64,000 nucleotides of DNA from Bathymodiolus brooksi (Eukaryota > Mollusca > Bivalvia > Mytilida > Modiolidae): the NCBI GenBank assembly GCA_963680875.1, contig OY804577.1, positions 103,489,906-103,553,905 of the forward strand, read 5' to 3'. The notes beneath the pieces are model-generated. The model was not told where the DNA came from. It made no database searches and saw only the letters and a program-made list of their open reading frames with translations. Made by a program: the position numbers and the translations under genes. How positions within the stretch are numbered: position 1 is the stretch's first letter; the number at the start of each line of letters is the position of its first letter. Below, one piece after another: positions 26,401 to 38,328 of this stretch.

Positions 26401-29400
26401 TGGAGCTGATAAAAGGAAGGATGTATGTCCTTGGTGCATCAAGGACTAGAAAATCGCTAATTTTCAAGTTATTATATGTCATAACTTTACCACAATTTAT
26501 CACCTGAATCTTCCGTGTATGAGTTATCATAGGTTAAAACTTGGAGCTGATAAAATGAAGGATTCATGTCATTGGTGCACTTTTTGTGTCCTTGGTGCAC
26601 CAAGGACTAAGAAAATAACTAATTTTCAAGTTATTATAAGTCATAACTTTACAAAAATGTATCACCTGAATCTTCCGTCTATGAGTTATCATAGGTTAAA
26701 ACTTGGAACTGATAACATGAAGGATTCATGTCCTTAGTGCACTTTTTGTGTCCTTGGTGCACCAAAGACTAGAAAATTGCTAATTTTCAAGTTATTATAA
26801 GTCATAACTTTACCAAAATTTGTCACTTGAATCTTCTGTCTATGAGTTATCATAGGTGAAAACTTGGAGCTCATCAAATGAAGGATTCATGTCCTTGGTG
26901 CACTTTTTGTGTCCTTGGTGCACCAAAGACTAGAAAATCGCTAATTTTCAAGTTATTATAAGTCATAACTTTACACAAATGTATCACTTGAATCTTCCCT
27001 CTATGAGTTATCATAGGTTAAAACTTGGAACTGATAAAGTGAAGGATTCATGTCCTTGGTGCACTTTTTGTGTCCTTGGTGCACTAAGGACTAGAAAATA
27101 ACTAATTTTCAAGTTATTATAAGTCATAACTTTACAAAAATGTATCACTTGAATCTTCCGTCTATGGGTTATCATAGGTTAAAACTTGGAACTGATAAAA
27201 TGAAGGATTCATGTCCTTGGTGCATTTTTTGTGTCCTTGGTGCACCAAGGACTAGAAAATAACTAATTTTCAAGTTATTATAAGTCATAACTTTACAAAA
27301 ATGTGTCACTTGAATATTCCGTCTATGAGTTATCATAGGTGAAAACTTGGAGCTGATAAATTGAAGAATGCATGTCCTTGGTGTACTTTTTGTGTCCTTG
27401 GTGCACGAAGGACTAGAAAATCGCTAATTTTCAAGTTATTATAAGTCATAACTTTACCAAAATTTGTCACTTGGATCTTCTGTCTATGTGTTATCAACTT
27501 GGGGCTGATAAAATGAAGGATTCGTGTCCTTGGTGCACTTTTTGTGTCCTTGGTGCACCAAAGACTAGAAAATCGCTAATTTTCAAGTTATTATAAGTCA
27601 TAACTTTACCAAAATTTGTCACTTGAATCTTCCGTCTATGAGTTATCATAGGATAAAACTTGGAGCTGATAAAAGGAAGGATGTATGTCCTTGGTGCATC
27701 AAGGACTAGAAAATCGCTAATTTTCAAGTTATTATATGTCATAACTTTACCACAATTTATCACCTGAATCTTCCGTGTATGAGTTATCGTAGGTTAAAAC
27801 TTGGAGCTGATAAAATGAAGGATTCATGTCATTGGTGCACTTTTTGTGTCCTTGGTGCACCAAGGACTAAGAAAATAACTAATTTTCAAGTTATTATAAG
27901 TCATAACTTTACAAAAATGTATCACCTGAATCTTCCGTCTATGAGTTATCATAGGTTAAAACTTGGAACTGATAACATGAAGGATTCATGTCCTTGGTGC
28001 ACTTTTTGTGTCCTTGGTGCACCAAAGACTAGAACATCGCTAATTTTCAAGTTATTATAAGTCATAACTTTACCAAAATTTGTCACTTGAATCTTCCGTC
28101 TATGAGTTATCATAGGATAAAACTTGGAGCTGATAAAATGAAGGATTCATGTCCTTGTTGCATCAAGAACTAGAAAATCGCTAATTTTCAAGTTATTATA
28201 ATTCATAACTTTACCAAAATGTGTCACTTGAATCTTCCGTCTATGAGTTATCATAGGTTAAAACTTGGAGCTGCTAAAATGAAGGATTCATGTCCTTGGT
28301 GCACTTTTTGTGTCCTTGGTGCACCAAAGACTAGAAAATCGCTAATTTTCAAGTTATTATAGGTCATAACTTTACCAAAATTTGTCACTTTAATCTTCCG
28401 TCTATGCGTTATCATAGGATAAAACTTAGAGCTGATAAAATGAAGGATTCATGTCCTTGTTGCACCATGAACTAGAAAATCGCTAATTTTCAAGTTATTA
28501 TAATTCATAACTTTACCAAAATTTGTCACTTGAAACTTCTGTCTATGAGTTATCATAGGTTAAAACTTGGAGCTGATAAAATGAAGGATTCATGTCATTG
28601 GTGCACTTTTTGTGTCCTTGGTGCACCAAGAACTAGAAAATCGCTAATTTTCAAGTTATTATAATTCATAACTTTACCAAAATTTGTCACTTGAAACTTC
28701 TGTCTATGAGTTATCATAGGTTAAAACTTGGAGCTGATAAAATGAAGGACTGCGGCAGAAAATCACAACACAATATAGACACCGTAACAGCAACTTGTCA
28801 TGATTTTACAGTTCCTGTTCCTCAGCGACTTGCCAAAAAGCCACGCCGAAATAAAAGACCAAGAGCTTGTCGTTCACAAAGACGTTTTTAAATCCCAATT
28901 TGACATTCATTATCTCTGTGTTTGTTTCCTGTTATGTAAATGTTTGTCACTTGAATCTTCCGTCTATACGTTATCATAGGTTAAAACTTGAAGCTGATAA
29001 AATGAAGGATTCATGTCCTTGGTGCACTTTTTGTGTCCTTGGTGCACCAAGGACTAGAAAATAACTTATTTTCAAGTTATTATAAGTCATAACTTTACAA
29101 AAATGTATCACTTGAATATTCCTTTTATGAGTTATCATAGGTGAAAATTTGGAACTGATAAAATGACGGTTTCATGTCCTTGGTGCACTTTTTGTGTCCT
29201 TGGTGCACCAAGGACTAGAAAATCGCTAATTTTCAAGTTATTATAAGTCATAACTTTACCAAAATGTGTCACTTGAATCTTCCGTCTATGAGTTATCATA
29301 GGTGAAAACTTGGAGCTGATAAATTGAAGAATGCATGTCCTTGGTGTACTTTTTGTGTCCTTGGTGCACCAAGGACTAGAAAATCGCTAATTTTCAAGCT

Positions 29401-32400
29401 ATTATAAGTCATAACTTTACCAAAATTTGTCACTTGGATCTTCTATCTATGTGTTATCAACTTGGAGCTGATAAAATGAAGGATTCGTGTCCTTTGTGCA
29501 CTTTTTGTGTCCTTGGTGCACCAAAGACTAGAAAATCGCTAATTTTCAAGTTATTATAAGTCATAACTTTACCAAAATTTGTCACTTGAATCTTCCGTCT
29601 ATGAGTTATCATAGGATAAAACTTGGAGCTGATAAAATGAAGGATTCATGTCCTTGTTGCACCAAGAACTAGAAAATCACTAATTTTCAAGTTATTATAA
29701 TTCATAGCTTTACCAAAATGTGTCACTTGAATCTTCCGTCTATGAGTTATCATAGGTTAAAACTTGGAGCTGCTAAAATGAAGGATTCATGTCCTTGGTG
29801 CACTTTTTGTGTCCTTGGTGTACCAAGGACTAGAAAATCGCTAATTTTCAAGTTATTATAAGTCATAGCTTTACCAAAATGTGTCACTTGAATATTCCGT
29901 CTATGAGTTATCATAGGTGAAAACTTGGAGCTGATAAATTGAAGAATGCATGTCCTTGGTGTACTTTTTGTGTCCTTGGTGCACCAAGGACTAGAAAATC
30001 GCTAATTTTCAAGTTATTATAAGTCATAACTTTACCAAAATTTGTCACTTGGATCTTCTGTCTATGTGTTATCAACTTGGGGCTGATAAAATGAAGGTTT
30101 TCGTGTCCTTGGTGCACTTTTTGTGTCCTTGGTGCACCAAAGACTAGAAAATCGCTAATTTTCAAGTTATTATAAGTCATAACTTTACCAAAATTTGTCA
30201 CTTGAATCTTCCGTGTATGAGTTATCATAGGTTAAAACTTGGAGCTGATAAAATGAAGGATTCATGTCATTGGTGCACTTTTTGTGTCCTTGGTGCACTA
30301 AGGACTAAGAAAATAACTAATTTTCAAGTTATTATAAGTCATAACTTTACAAAAATGTATCACCTGAATCTTCCGTCTATGAGTTATCATAGGTTAAAAC
30401 TTGGAACTGATAACATGAAGGATTCATGTCCTTGGTGCACTTTTTGTGTCCTTGGTGCACCAAAGACTAGAAAATCGCTAATTTTCAAGTTATTATAAGT
30501 CATAACTTTACCAAAATTTGTCACTTGAATCTTCCGTCTATGAGTTATCATAGGATAAAACTTGGAGCTGATAAAATGAAGGATTCATGTCCTTGTTGCA
30601 TCAAGAACTAGAAAATCGCTAATTTTCAAGTTATTATAATTCATAACTTTACCAAAATGTGTCACTTGAATCTTCCGTCTATGAGTTATCATAGGTTAAA
30701 ACTTGGAGCTGCTAAAATGAAGGATTCATGTCCTTGGTGCACTTTTTGTGTCCTTGGTGCACCAAGGACTAGAAAATCGCTAATTTTCAAGTTATTATAA
30801 GTCATAGCTTTACCAAAATGTGTCACTTGAATATTCCGTCTATGAGTTATCATAGGTGAAAACTTGGAGCTGATAAATTGAAGAATGCATGTCCTTGGTG
30901 TACTTTTTGTGTCCTTGGTGCACCAAGGACTAGAAAATCGCTAATTTTCAAGTTATTATAAGTCATAACTTTACCAAAATTTGTCACTTGGATCTTCTGT
31001 CTATGTGTTATCAACTTGGGGCTGATAAAATGAAGGATTCGTGTCCTTGGTGCACTTTTTGTGTCCTTGCTGCACCAAAGACTAGAAAATCGCTAATTTT
31101 CAAGTTATTATAAGTCATAACTTTACCAAAATTTGTCACTTGAATCTTCCGTCTATGAGTTATCATAGGATAAAACTTGGAGCTGATAAAAGGAAGGATG
31201 TATGTCCTTGGTGCATCAAGGACTAGAAAATCGCTAATTTTCAAGTTATTATATGTCATAACTTTACCACAATTTATCACCTGAATCTTCCGTGTATGAG
31301 TTATCATAGGTTAAAACTTGGAGCTGATAAAATGAAGGATTCATGTCATTGGTGCACTTTTTGTGTCCTTGGTGCACCAAGGACTAAGAAAATAACTAAT
31401 TTTCAAGTTATTATAAGTCATAACTTTACAAAAATGTATCACCTGAATCTTCCGTCTATGAGTTATCATAGGTTAAAACTTGGAACTGATAACATGAAGG
31501 ATTCATGTCCTTGGTGCACTTTTTGTGTCCTTGGTGCACCAAAGACTAGAAAATTGCTAATTTTCAAGTTATTATAAGTCATAACTTTACCAAAATTTGT
31601 CACTTGAATCTTCTGTCTATGAGTTATCATAGGTGAAAACTTGGAGCTCATCAAATGAAGGATTCATGTCCTTGGTGCACTTTTTGTGTCCTTGGTGCAC
31701 CAAAGACTAGAAAATCGCTAATTTTCAAGTTATTATAAGTCATAACTTTACACAAATGTATCACTTGAATCTTCCCTCTATGAGTTATCATAGGTTAAAA
31801 CTTGGAACTGATAAAGTGAAGGATTCATGTCCTTGGTGCACTTTTTGTGTCCTTGGTGCACTAAGGACTAGAAAATAACTAATTTTCAAGTTATTATAAG
31901 TCATAACTTTACAAAAATGTATCACTTGAATCTTCCGTCTATGGGTTATCATAGGTTAAAACTTGGAACTGATAAAATGAAGGATTCATGTCCTTGGTGC
32001 ATTTTTTGTGTCCTTGGTGCACCAAGGACTAGAAAATAACTAATTTTCAAGTTATTATAAGTCATAACTTTACAAAAATGTGTCACTTGAATATTCCGTC
32101 TATGAGTTATCATAGGTGAAAACTTGGAGCTGATAAATTGAAGAATGCATGTCCTTGGTGTACTTTGTGTGTCCTTGGTGCACGAAGGACTAGAAAATCG
32201 CTAATTTTCAAGTTATTATAAGTCATAACTTTACCAAAATTTGTCACTTGGATCTTCTGTCTATGTGTTATCAACTTGGGGCTGATAAAATGAAGGATTC
32301 GTGTCCTTGGTGCACTTTTTGTGTCCTTGGTGCACCAAAGACTAGAAAATCGCTAATTTTCAAGTTATTATAAGTCATAACTTTACCAAAATTTGTCACT

Positions 32401-32860
32401 TGAATCTTCCGTCTATGAGTTATCATAGGATAAAACTTGGAGCTGATAAAAGGAAGGATGTATGTCCTTGGTGCATCAAGGACTAGAAAATCGCTAATTT
32501 TCAAGTTATTATATGTCATAACTTTACCACAATTTATCACCTGAATCTTCCGTGTATGAGTTATCGTAGGTTAAAACTTGGAGCTGATAAAATGAAGGAT
32601 TCATGTCATTGGTGCACTTTTTGTGTCCTTGGTGCACCAAGGACTAAGAAAATAACTAATTTTCAAGTTATTATAAGTCATAACTTTACAAAAATGTATC
32701 ACCTGAATCTTCCGTCTATGAGTTATCATAGGTTAAAACTTGGAACTGATAACATGAAGGATTCATGTCCTTGGTGCACTTTTTGTGTCCTTGGTGCACC
32801 AAAGACTAGAAAATCGCTAATTTTCAAGTTATTATAAGTCATAACTTTACCAAAATTTGT
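18745..32860 (+). repeat. 4,777-bp higher-order repeat of satellite B, three copies
   Basis: Three consecutive blocks, about 18,745-23,521, 23,522-28,298 and 28,299-32,860 (the last slightly short), are nearly identical with a constant offset of 4,777 bp. Markers are the chimeric units at 19,196, 23,973 and 28,750, and the long-unit pairs near 20,648, 25,425 and 30,202. Only scattered single-base differences are seen, for example CCTTAGTGC at about 26,735 where the other copies have CCTTGGTGC. This is the most recent large expansion in the array, or an assembly multiplication of it. Confidence 0.9.
21255..23320 (+). repeat. 1,260-bp internal duplication inside the 4.78-kb repeat
   Basis: About 810 bp starting near 21,255 recur from about 22,515 with an offset of 1,260 bp, including the AAAAGGAAGGATGTATGTCC and ACCACAATTTATCACCTGAA variants. 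The same pair is present in the other two 4,777-bp blocks, so this duplication happened before the larger one. Confidence 0.8.
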
Positions 32861-34414
32861 CAATTGAATCTTCTGTCTATGAGTTATCATAGGTGAAAAC
32901 TTGGAGCTCATAAAATGAAGGATTCATGTCCTTGGTGCACTTTTTGTGTCCTTGGTGCACTAAGGACTAGAAAATAACTAATTTTCAAGTTATTATAAGT
33001 CATAACTTTACAAAAATGTATCACTTGAATCTTCCGTCTATGGGTTATCATAGGTTAAAACTTGGAACTGATAAAATGAAGGATTCATGTCCGTGGTGCA
33101 TTTTTTGTGTCCTTGGTGCACCAAGGACTAGAAAATAACTAATTTTCAAGTTATTATAAGTCATAACTTTACAAAAATGTATCACTTGAATCTTCCGTCT
33201 ATGAGTTATCATAGGTTAAAACTTGGAACTGATAAAATGAAGGATTCATGTCCTTGGTGCACTTGTTGTGCCCATGGTGCACCAAGGACTAGAAAATCGC
33301 TAATTGTCAAGTTATTATAAGTCATAACTTTACCAAATTTGTCACTTGGATCTTCTGTCTATGAGTTATCATAGGTTAAAACTTGGAGCTGATAAAATGA
33401 AGGATTCATGTCCTTGGTGCACTTTTGTGTCCTTGGTGCACCAAGGACTAAGAAAATAACTAATTTTCAAGTTATTATAAGTCATAACTTTACAAAAATG
33501 TATCACCTGAATCTTCCGTCTATGAGTTATCATAGGTTAAAACTTGGAACTGATAACATGAAGGATTCATGTCCTTGGTGCACTTTTTGTGTCCTTGGTG
33601 CACCAAAGACTAGAAAATCGCTAATTTTCAAGTTATTATAAGTCATAACTTTACCAAAATTTGTCAATTGAATCTTCTGTCTATGAGTTATCATAGGTGA
33701 AAACTTGGAGCTCATAAAATGAAGGATTCATGTCCTTGGTGCACTTTTTGTGTCCTTGGTGCACTAAGGACTAGAAAATAACTAATTTTCAAGTTATTAT
33801 AAGTCATAACTTTACAAAAATGTATCACTTGAATCTTCCGTCTATGGGTTATCATAGGTTAAAACTTGGAACTGATAAAATGAAGGATTCATGTCCGTGG
33901 TGCATTTTTTGTGTCCTTGGTGCACCAAGGACTAGAAAATAACTAATTTTCAAGTTATTATAAGTCATAACTTTACAAAAATGTATCACTTGAATCTTCC
34001 GTCTATGTGTTATCATAGGTTAAAACTTGGAACTGATAAAATGAAGGATTCATGTCCTTGGTGCACTTTTTGTGTCCTTGGTGCACGAAGGACTAGAAAA
34101 TAACTAATTTTCAAGTTATTATAAGTCATAACTTTACAAAAATGTATCACTTGAATCTTCCGTCTATGAGTTATCATAGGTTAAAACTTGGAACTGATAA
34201 AATGAAGGATTCATGTCCTTGGTGCACTTGTTGTGCCCATGGTGCACCAAGGACTAGAAAATCGCTAATTGTCAAGTTATTATAAGTCATAACTTTACCA
34301 AATTTGTCACTTGGATCTTCTGTCTATGAGTTATCATAGGTTAAAACTTGGAGCTGATAAAATGAAGGATTCATGTCCTTGGTGCACTTTTGTGTCCTTG
34401 GTGCACCAAGGACT
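32680..34414 (+). repeat. Distal satellite B duplication (offset 804/964 bp) and array end
   Basis: Units near 32,700-32,960 recur at 33,500-33,765 with an offset of 804 bp, and units near 33,200-33,400 recur at about 34,170-34,370 with an offset of 964 bp. The two offsets differ by one 160-bp unit. The array stops within the palindrome at 34,414, after which unique sequence begins. Confidence 0.7.
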
Positions 34415-35138
34415 CCTTGGCGGTGTTTAGACGCACCCAATATATACCTACAATTAAACGATAAATTAATGGCCCTGAAACTGATTATGTTTAATCTTCA
34501 ATATAAAAAGTTTGTCTTTAGATGTTCGTTGTACAATATTTCTGATCAAATTTATCGTGTTTGAATCTTTGATCGACATTAAAATGTGATTACCTGAAGT
34601 AATTCATGCTAATACATTTTCTTCTAAATTGTGCATGAGTAAAAATGTTGTCAAGATCTAAAATCTTAGAATATGGAAAAGGTTTCCAATTACAACTGCT
34701 ATATGGTTTTCGTACACTAAACATCCTTGATAATGACCCATCTTAGACATTTTAGTCACATATTTTCAACCGGTACACAGGAAAATGTTCCATTTAATTA
34801 TTAAACATTTTACAACTTGAAATAAAGTAATTAAATTTGTTTCAAAATAGTGTAACTATGAAAAAATAAGTTTAATTAAACTAGAAAAGAAGTATGCCTC
34901 CGTACTTGATAATTATGGACAAAGTTGTTTTGCTAGGAGTGATTTTTTTAAAATGAAGTGTGTCTGTGCCTGACCATAAGAAATTATAAACAAGTCAAAA
35001 GTTCTTTAACACTATGTATGATGTTCTATCATACTCAACTTGTATACAGATAGTACCTTTAATTTTTCATTCCTGATATGTAAATATAAAGGTATTACCT
35101 GTGGTGAAATGGTATAATTCTATCTAGAATCAGCTTAG
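34415..35138. other. AT-rich region without a supported gene
   Basis: Single-copy-looking, stop-rich DNA to the right of the satellite. No exon with splice sites, RNA gene or transposon end is recognised. Confidence 0.6.
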
Positions 35139-35590
35139 TCGCGGGGGCATAAAAAATGACTAAGTCCAACTACCTGTCATTATCAAATATTTGATGAAAA
35201 TTAAAATCCTGTAGACATGCACACCTCCATTGTGTGTATAAACATCCTGCAAAATATTAAAGCTGTAGCTCTAAAACTGTAGGAGGAGTTAGCCGGACAA
35301 ACCATGTTCCCTTTATGCAGCTAGTACGAAAAAAATAAGTCCAACTACCTGTCATTTTGAGAATATTTGAAGACAATCAAAATCCTGTGGACATGCACAC
35401 CTCCAGCATGTGTATAAACATCCCACAAAATATTAAAGCTGTAGCTCCAAAACTGTAGGAGGAGATAGCCGAACAAACCATGTATCTATATCCGGACGGA
35501 CAAACGGACGGACGGACGGCAAGACGAACGGACGGACAGGGTAAATTAATATGCCCCCCGACTCTTCGTCGCGGGGGCATAAAAAAAACA
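35139..35590 (+). repeat. Dispersed repeat with GGACGGACGG and terminal GCCCCC hairpin, two units
   Basis: Two related units of about 170-190 bp (starting near 35,139 and 35,326) share AAGTCCAACTACCTGTCATT, GACATGCACACCTCCA, AATATTAAAGCTGTAGCTC and AACTGTAGGAGGAG. The second ends in (GGAC)n/(GGACGGACGG) followed by a hairpin, TATGCCCCCCG to CGCGGGGGCATA, at about 35,550-35,580. The first begins with the same CGCGGGGGCATAAAAAA string. I associate this kind of repeat with bivalve genomes. The - strand frame across it is not a gene. Confidence 0.75.
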
Positions 35591-36754
35591 TTTATGTTTA
35601 CAATGCATTGAAAAACCATTTTACATTTTTTCAGTTTTTTTTTTAAATTTAAAACAAGTGTGAACACAGAAATGTGCTGTCCAAAAGGCAAGGGTGGATG
35701 TCAATATTTCATATTATTAACTTTAAAAAAAACTAAATTTCATGGACACAGGGGTCCTGGATTTTTTTAATAACTTGAAAAACTAATCCTGGATTATTAT
35801 TTTTGCTTAAAGTCCGGTCCTGTGTTTTTATTTCAAATTTTCATCATAGCCCTCCTCCCCCTCCCAAGGGATATAAAATTGCATCATTAGTAATAAATTA
35901 ATAAATAATAAATTCAGATTTTCTATTTAAAATAAATCTCATTTACAAAACCACTGATATTTGTTCAATTTTTAACGCTGATTTAAGCTTTAGTCAAAAC
36001 AAATTTTTATTTTTCTCTTTTAACTGTCCAAACATAACATTTATTTAACTGTAAAATTCACAAATAAAATTCACCCCCTCCCTTTTTCCCTTTTTTCATG
36101 TTTAAATCAATGATCAACAATATTCCAGAATCAAACAAATGAATACCGGTAAATATAACATAGATTTCTGTTACATGCATCTTTTTCCCATGCGGAGTCA
36201 GTGTGTTTTAAATCGGTCATCCAATCAGGACGCTCATTGTGTCCAAGATAACAAAAACATCGCTAAAATTACCTGTGGGTGTTTCCCCACTTCAACTCGT
36301 AAATTTACATAGAAATCGGAGATATTTCGTCATAAAACTTCACACATGCTTTTGTCTATCATATTTCTTGAAGACAAATATAAAATTGTATTGCATTTAT
36401 CAATATTTTATGAGTATCAACAGTTTTTTCAACACCGTATCTGTTCTCGATACAGCCGCCCGATTTCAGTGACCCGTGACCCACTTTAGCACGTTCTACC
36501 AATTTTTTTCTTAATAATGTTGTTTAGATAGAGGATTACTGCTGTTGTTGATTGCAATTGTGATTCACTTAGTGTCGATGAGGCTCCTGACTTTGGACAT
36601 CTACACGTATGTGTGGCAGAGTTGAACAAGTATTGTGAGATCTCAACCCTCCCTCATCACCCTTACTAAGGGTAGAACGAACATAGACATATAAGGGACA
36701 TAGTATAATAATCAGACAAAAAAAAGCAACTAACGTATTAGTATGACAACACAG

Positions 36755-36756
<2 letters not shown>
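35591..36756. other. AT-rich region without a supported gene
   Basis: Mostly homopolymer-rich intergenic DNA. A 77-codon open stretch at 36,239-36,472 has no recognised domain, splice context or repeat similarity, so it is not called a gene. Confidence 0.55.
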
Positions 36757-36798
<42 letters not shown>

Positions 36799-36838
36799 GT
36801 GCAAGACCCCCCCCCCCCCCCCACACACATATATATAT
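36757..36838 (+). repeat. Compound microsatellite (TC)n (AC)n Cn (AT)n
   Basis: A TCTC run is followed directly by an ACAC run, then a run of about 16 C, then ACACACATATATATATG. Simple sequence only. Confidence 0.95.
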
Positions 36839-36906
36839 GTACGTCTGAAAATTAAACCAAACAGTGTTAGAATTAGATTTTAGAGCTGTCAAATTTTTGT
36901 TCTTCT

Positions 36907-36989
36907 CTCGACGGAATTTGAACCCACACCATTGATATACTGCAGCACCATTCGCTTAGCCTTACGTCCAGCGCCCTAGACCACTCGAC
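36907..36989 (-). mobile_element. tRNA-Leu-like SINE head (degenerate)
   Basis: On the - strand, GAGTGGTCTAGGGCGCTGGA resembles the D-arm and box A region of leucine or serine tRNAs, and GGGTTCAAATTCC is a good box B, about 83 bp overall. The outer segments do not pair as an acceptor stem, so this is a tRNA-derived repeat and not a working tRNA. The downstream body is not delimited. Confidence 0.6.
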
Positions 36990-37165
36990 ATCATATATAT
37001 ATATACCGTATATATACACACACGCACGGATGCTCGATACTTTCTGCTTTCTGGTCTCCTTTTGTTTTGTATTTGTCGCTTGTCTATGGTGCGATGCTTG
37101 CATAGGTATAGACATGAACTCTCACAAAACTTGATTAACCCAGCCATATTTGTGTGTGCCTGTCC

Positions 37166-37315
37166 CAATATGATATGTTGTGGGAACAAAATAATATATT
37201 GAGTGAACAAAATATCTTTCTTGTGGGAACAAAGTATCCTTCTTGTGGGAACAAAATAATATCTTGGGGGAATAATATAATATGTTATGGGAACAAGATA
37301 ATATGTTGTAGTCTT
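37166..37315 (+). repeat. Minisatellite with GGGAACAAAATAATAT units
   Basis: About six degenerate units of roughly 20-30 bp built on TGTGGGAACAAAATAATAT. It produces overlapping open frames on both strands with repeated peptide motifs, which are not genes. Confidence 0.8.
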
Positions 37316-37567
37316 TACTTAAAAGCAAATAATCCCCGGATCAGGCCTCATGATAGTCTGTTCTTAAAAGATTTTTTGGTTCTTGTATTTTTCGTTTGTT
37401 TGTTTGTTTGTTTTTGTTTTTGTTTTTTTGTATTCAGGTCCTAGTATATTTTTCCATTGCTCTTGCACTCTGACATTTTGTTCAGCATATTTCTACGTCT
37501 GGGCTCTTTACTAAAATATCTTGATAATGCTACGTTCTACTGTTAGTACTGGATAAAGTTGTAAGAG

Positions 37568-37690
37568 GTTAGGGTTATGGTGTTTAACGCCACTTTCAAC
37601 AATAGTTCAGCTATATCATGGCGGTCAGTTTTATTGGAGGAAACCGGAGTACCCGGAGAAAACCACCTACCTGCCGCAAGTCACTGACAA
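37568..37690 (+). mobile_element. Dispersed SINE-related repeat (GGAGTACCCGGAGAAAACCACC core), copy 1
   Basis: Contains GTGTTTAACGCCACTTTCAA, CAGCTATATCATGGCGG, the core GGAGTACCCGGAGAAAACCA and CTGCCGCAAGTCACTGACAA. Diverged copies on the opposite strand lie at 52,230-52,350 and 59,400-59,515. It contains GGTTAGGGTTATGG, which is not a telomere tract. Confidence 0.75.
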
Positions 37691-37908
37691 ACTTTATTAC
37701 ATAATGTTGTATAGAATACACCTGACCATAAACGTTAGTGATGATACATTTATTGCACAGGTAGTTGTAAATTCAACTATACGATCACGGCCACGACGGC
37801 CTTGAAAAGGTACTAAAGAAACCCATAATAAAGCAGCAAAGACAAATCAACAGAATATTATATGAAAAGTTTACAAGTATAGGATACAGTACTATTGAAA
37901 CAAAAGAA

Positions 37909-37995
37909 GCGGCCCGTAGCCGAGTGGTTAAATGGAAGTTTTGAAAGTCAAAATAGACTTTGAAAAGCCCAGCAGCGGTGGTTCGAGACACGAAA
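37909..37995 (+). mobile_element. tRNA-Ser/Leu-like SINE head (degenerate)
   Basis: GTAGCCGAGTGGTTAAATGG matches the box A region of type II tRNAs and GGTTCGAGACAC a box B. The length of about 87 bp fits a tRNA with a long variable arm, but the ends do not pair cleanly and the anticodon arm is poor. Confidence 0.55.
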
Positions 37996-38328
37996 GACCA
38001 AAAATAAGTAAGACGTTTTTAAGCCTAAAACAGTAAAAGTTCATATATTCAAGAACAAAAGAATAAACTAGATTCTTAAAAATAATCCACTGTTCGAACA
38101 AGTGTGACGTAAACGATATCAACCTTGTCCCCAAAAATGGGTCAAACTATTAAAGTACAGCGGTCTGTATCATCGGCCCCTATTATCGGCCTGTATGTGA
38201 TATTAGAGGCCGCATTTACAATAGCTTTGCTGAAGGTATTATTGTACATAATATAAATCGTATGTAATCAAGCGTTTCATCCTTTTCTTTTGTTGTGTTA
38301 ATTTCTTTTGTTGTAAAATTGCCAATTT

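Larger units (their letters stand above)
9723..34414 (+). repeat. Satellite B tandem array (161 bp unit with a 20-bp palindrome)
   Basis: About 24.7 kb of direct tandem units. The 161-bp unit runs from CACTTGAATCTTCCGTCTAT through GTTATCATAGGTTAAAACTT, GGAGCTGATAAAATGAAGGA, GTCCTTGGTGCACTTTTTGT, GTCCTTGGTGCACCAAGGAC, TAGAAAATCGCTAATTTTCA and AGTTATTATAAGTCATAACT to CCAAAATTTGT. A shorter form of about 140 bp lacks the 20 bp between the two direct CCTTGGTGCA copies. Another form carries a foreign segment. The sequence is unrelated to satellite A apart from AT richness. Reading frames of 60-105 codons on both strands follow the repeat period and are not genes. Confidence 0.97.

Noticed and set aside
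9723..34414. CRISPR-like regular repeats
   Set aside because: The units are contiguous satellite without unique spacers, in a eukaryotic context, with no cas genes.
10094..34564. Dozens of open frames in satellite B on both strands (SYHRLKLGADKMKD and MTYNNLKISDFLVLGAPRTQ types)
   Set aside because: Opposite-strand translations of the same 161-bp repeat; both strands are equally open, so this is a composition effect.
37565..37580. GGTTAGGGTTATGG as a telomere remnant
   Set aside because: Only one and a half TTAGGG-like units, and the string belongs to a dispersed repeat whose inverse is at about 59,500.
37785..38134. Minus-strand open frames of 68 codons
   Set aside because: They overlap a tRNA-like SINE head and have no recognisable domain or splice context.
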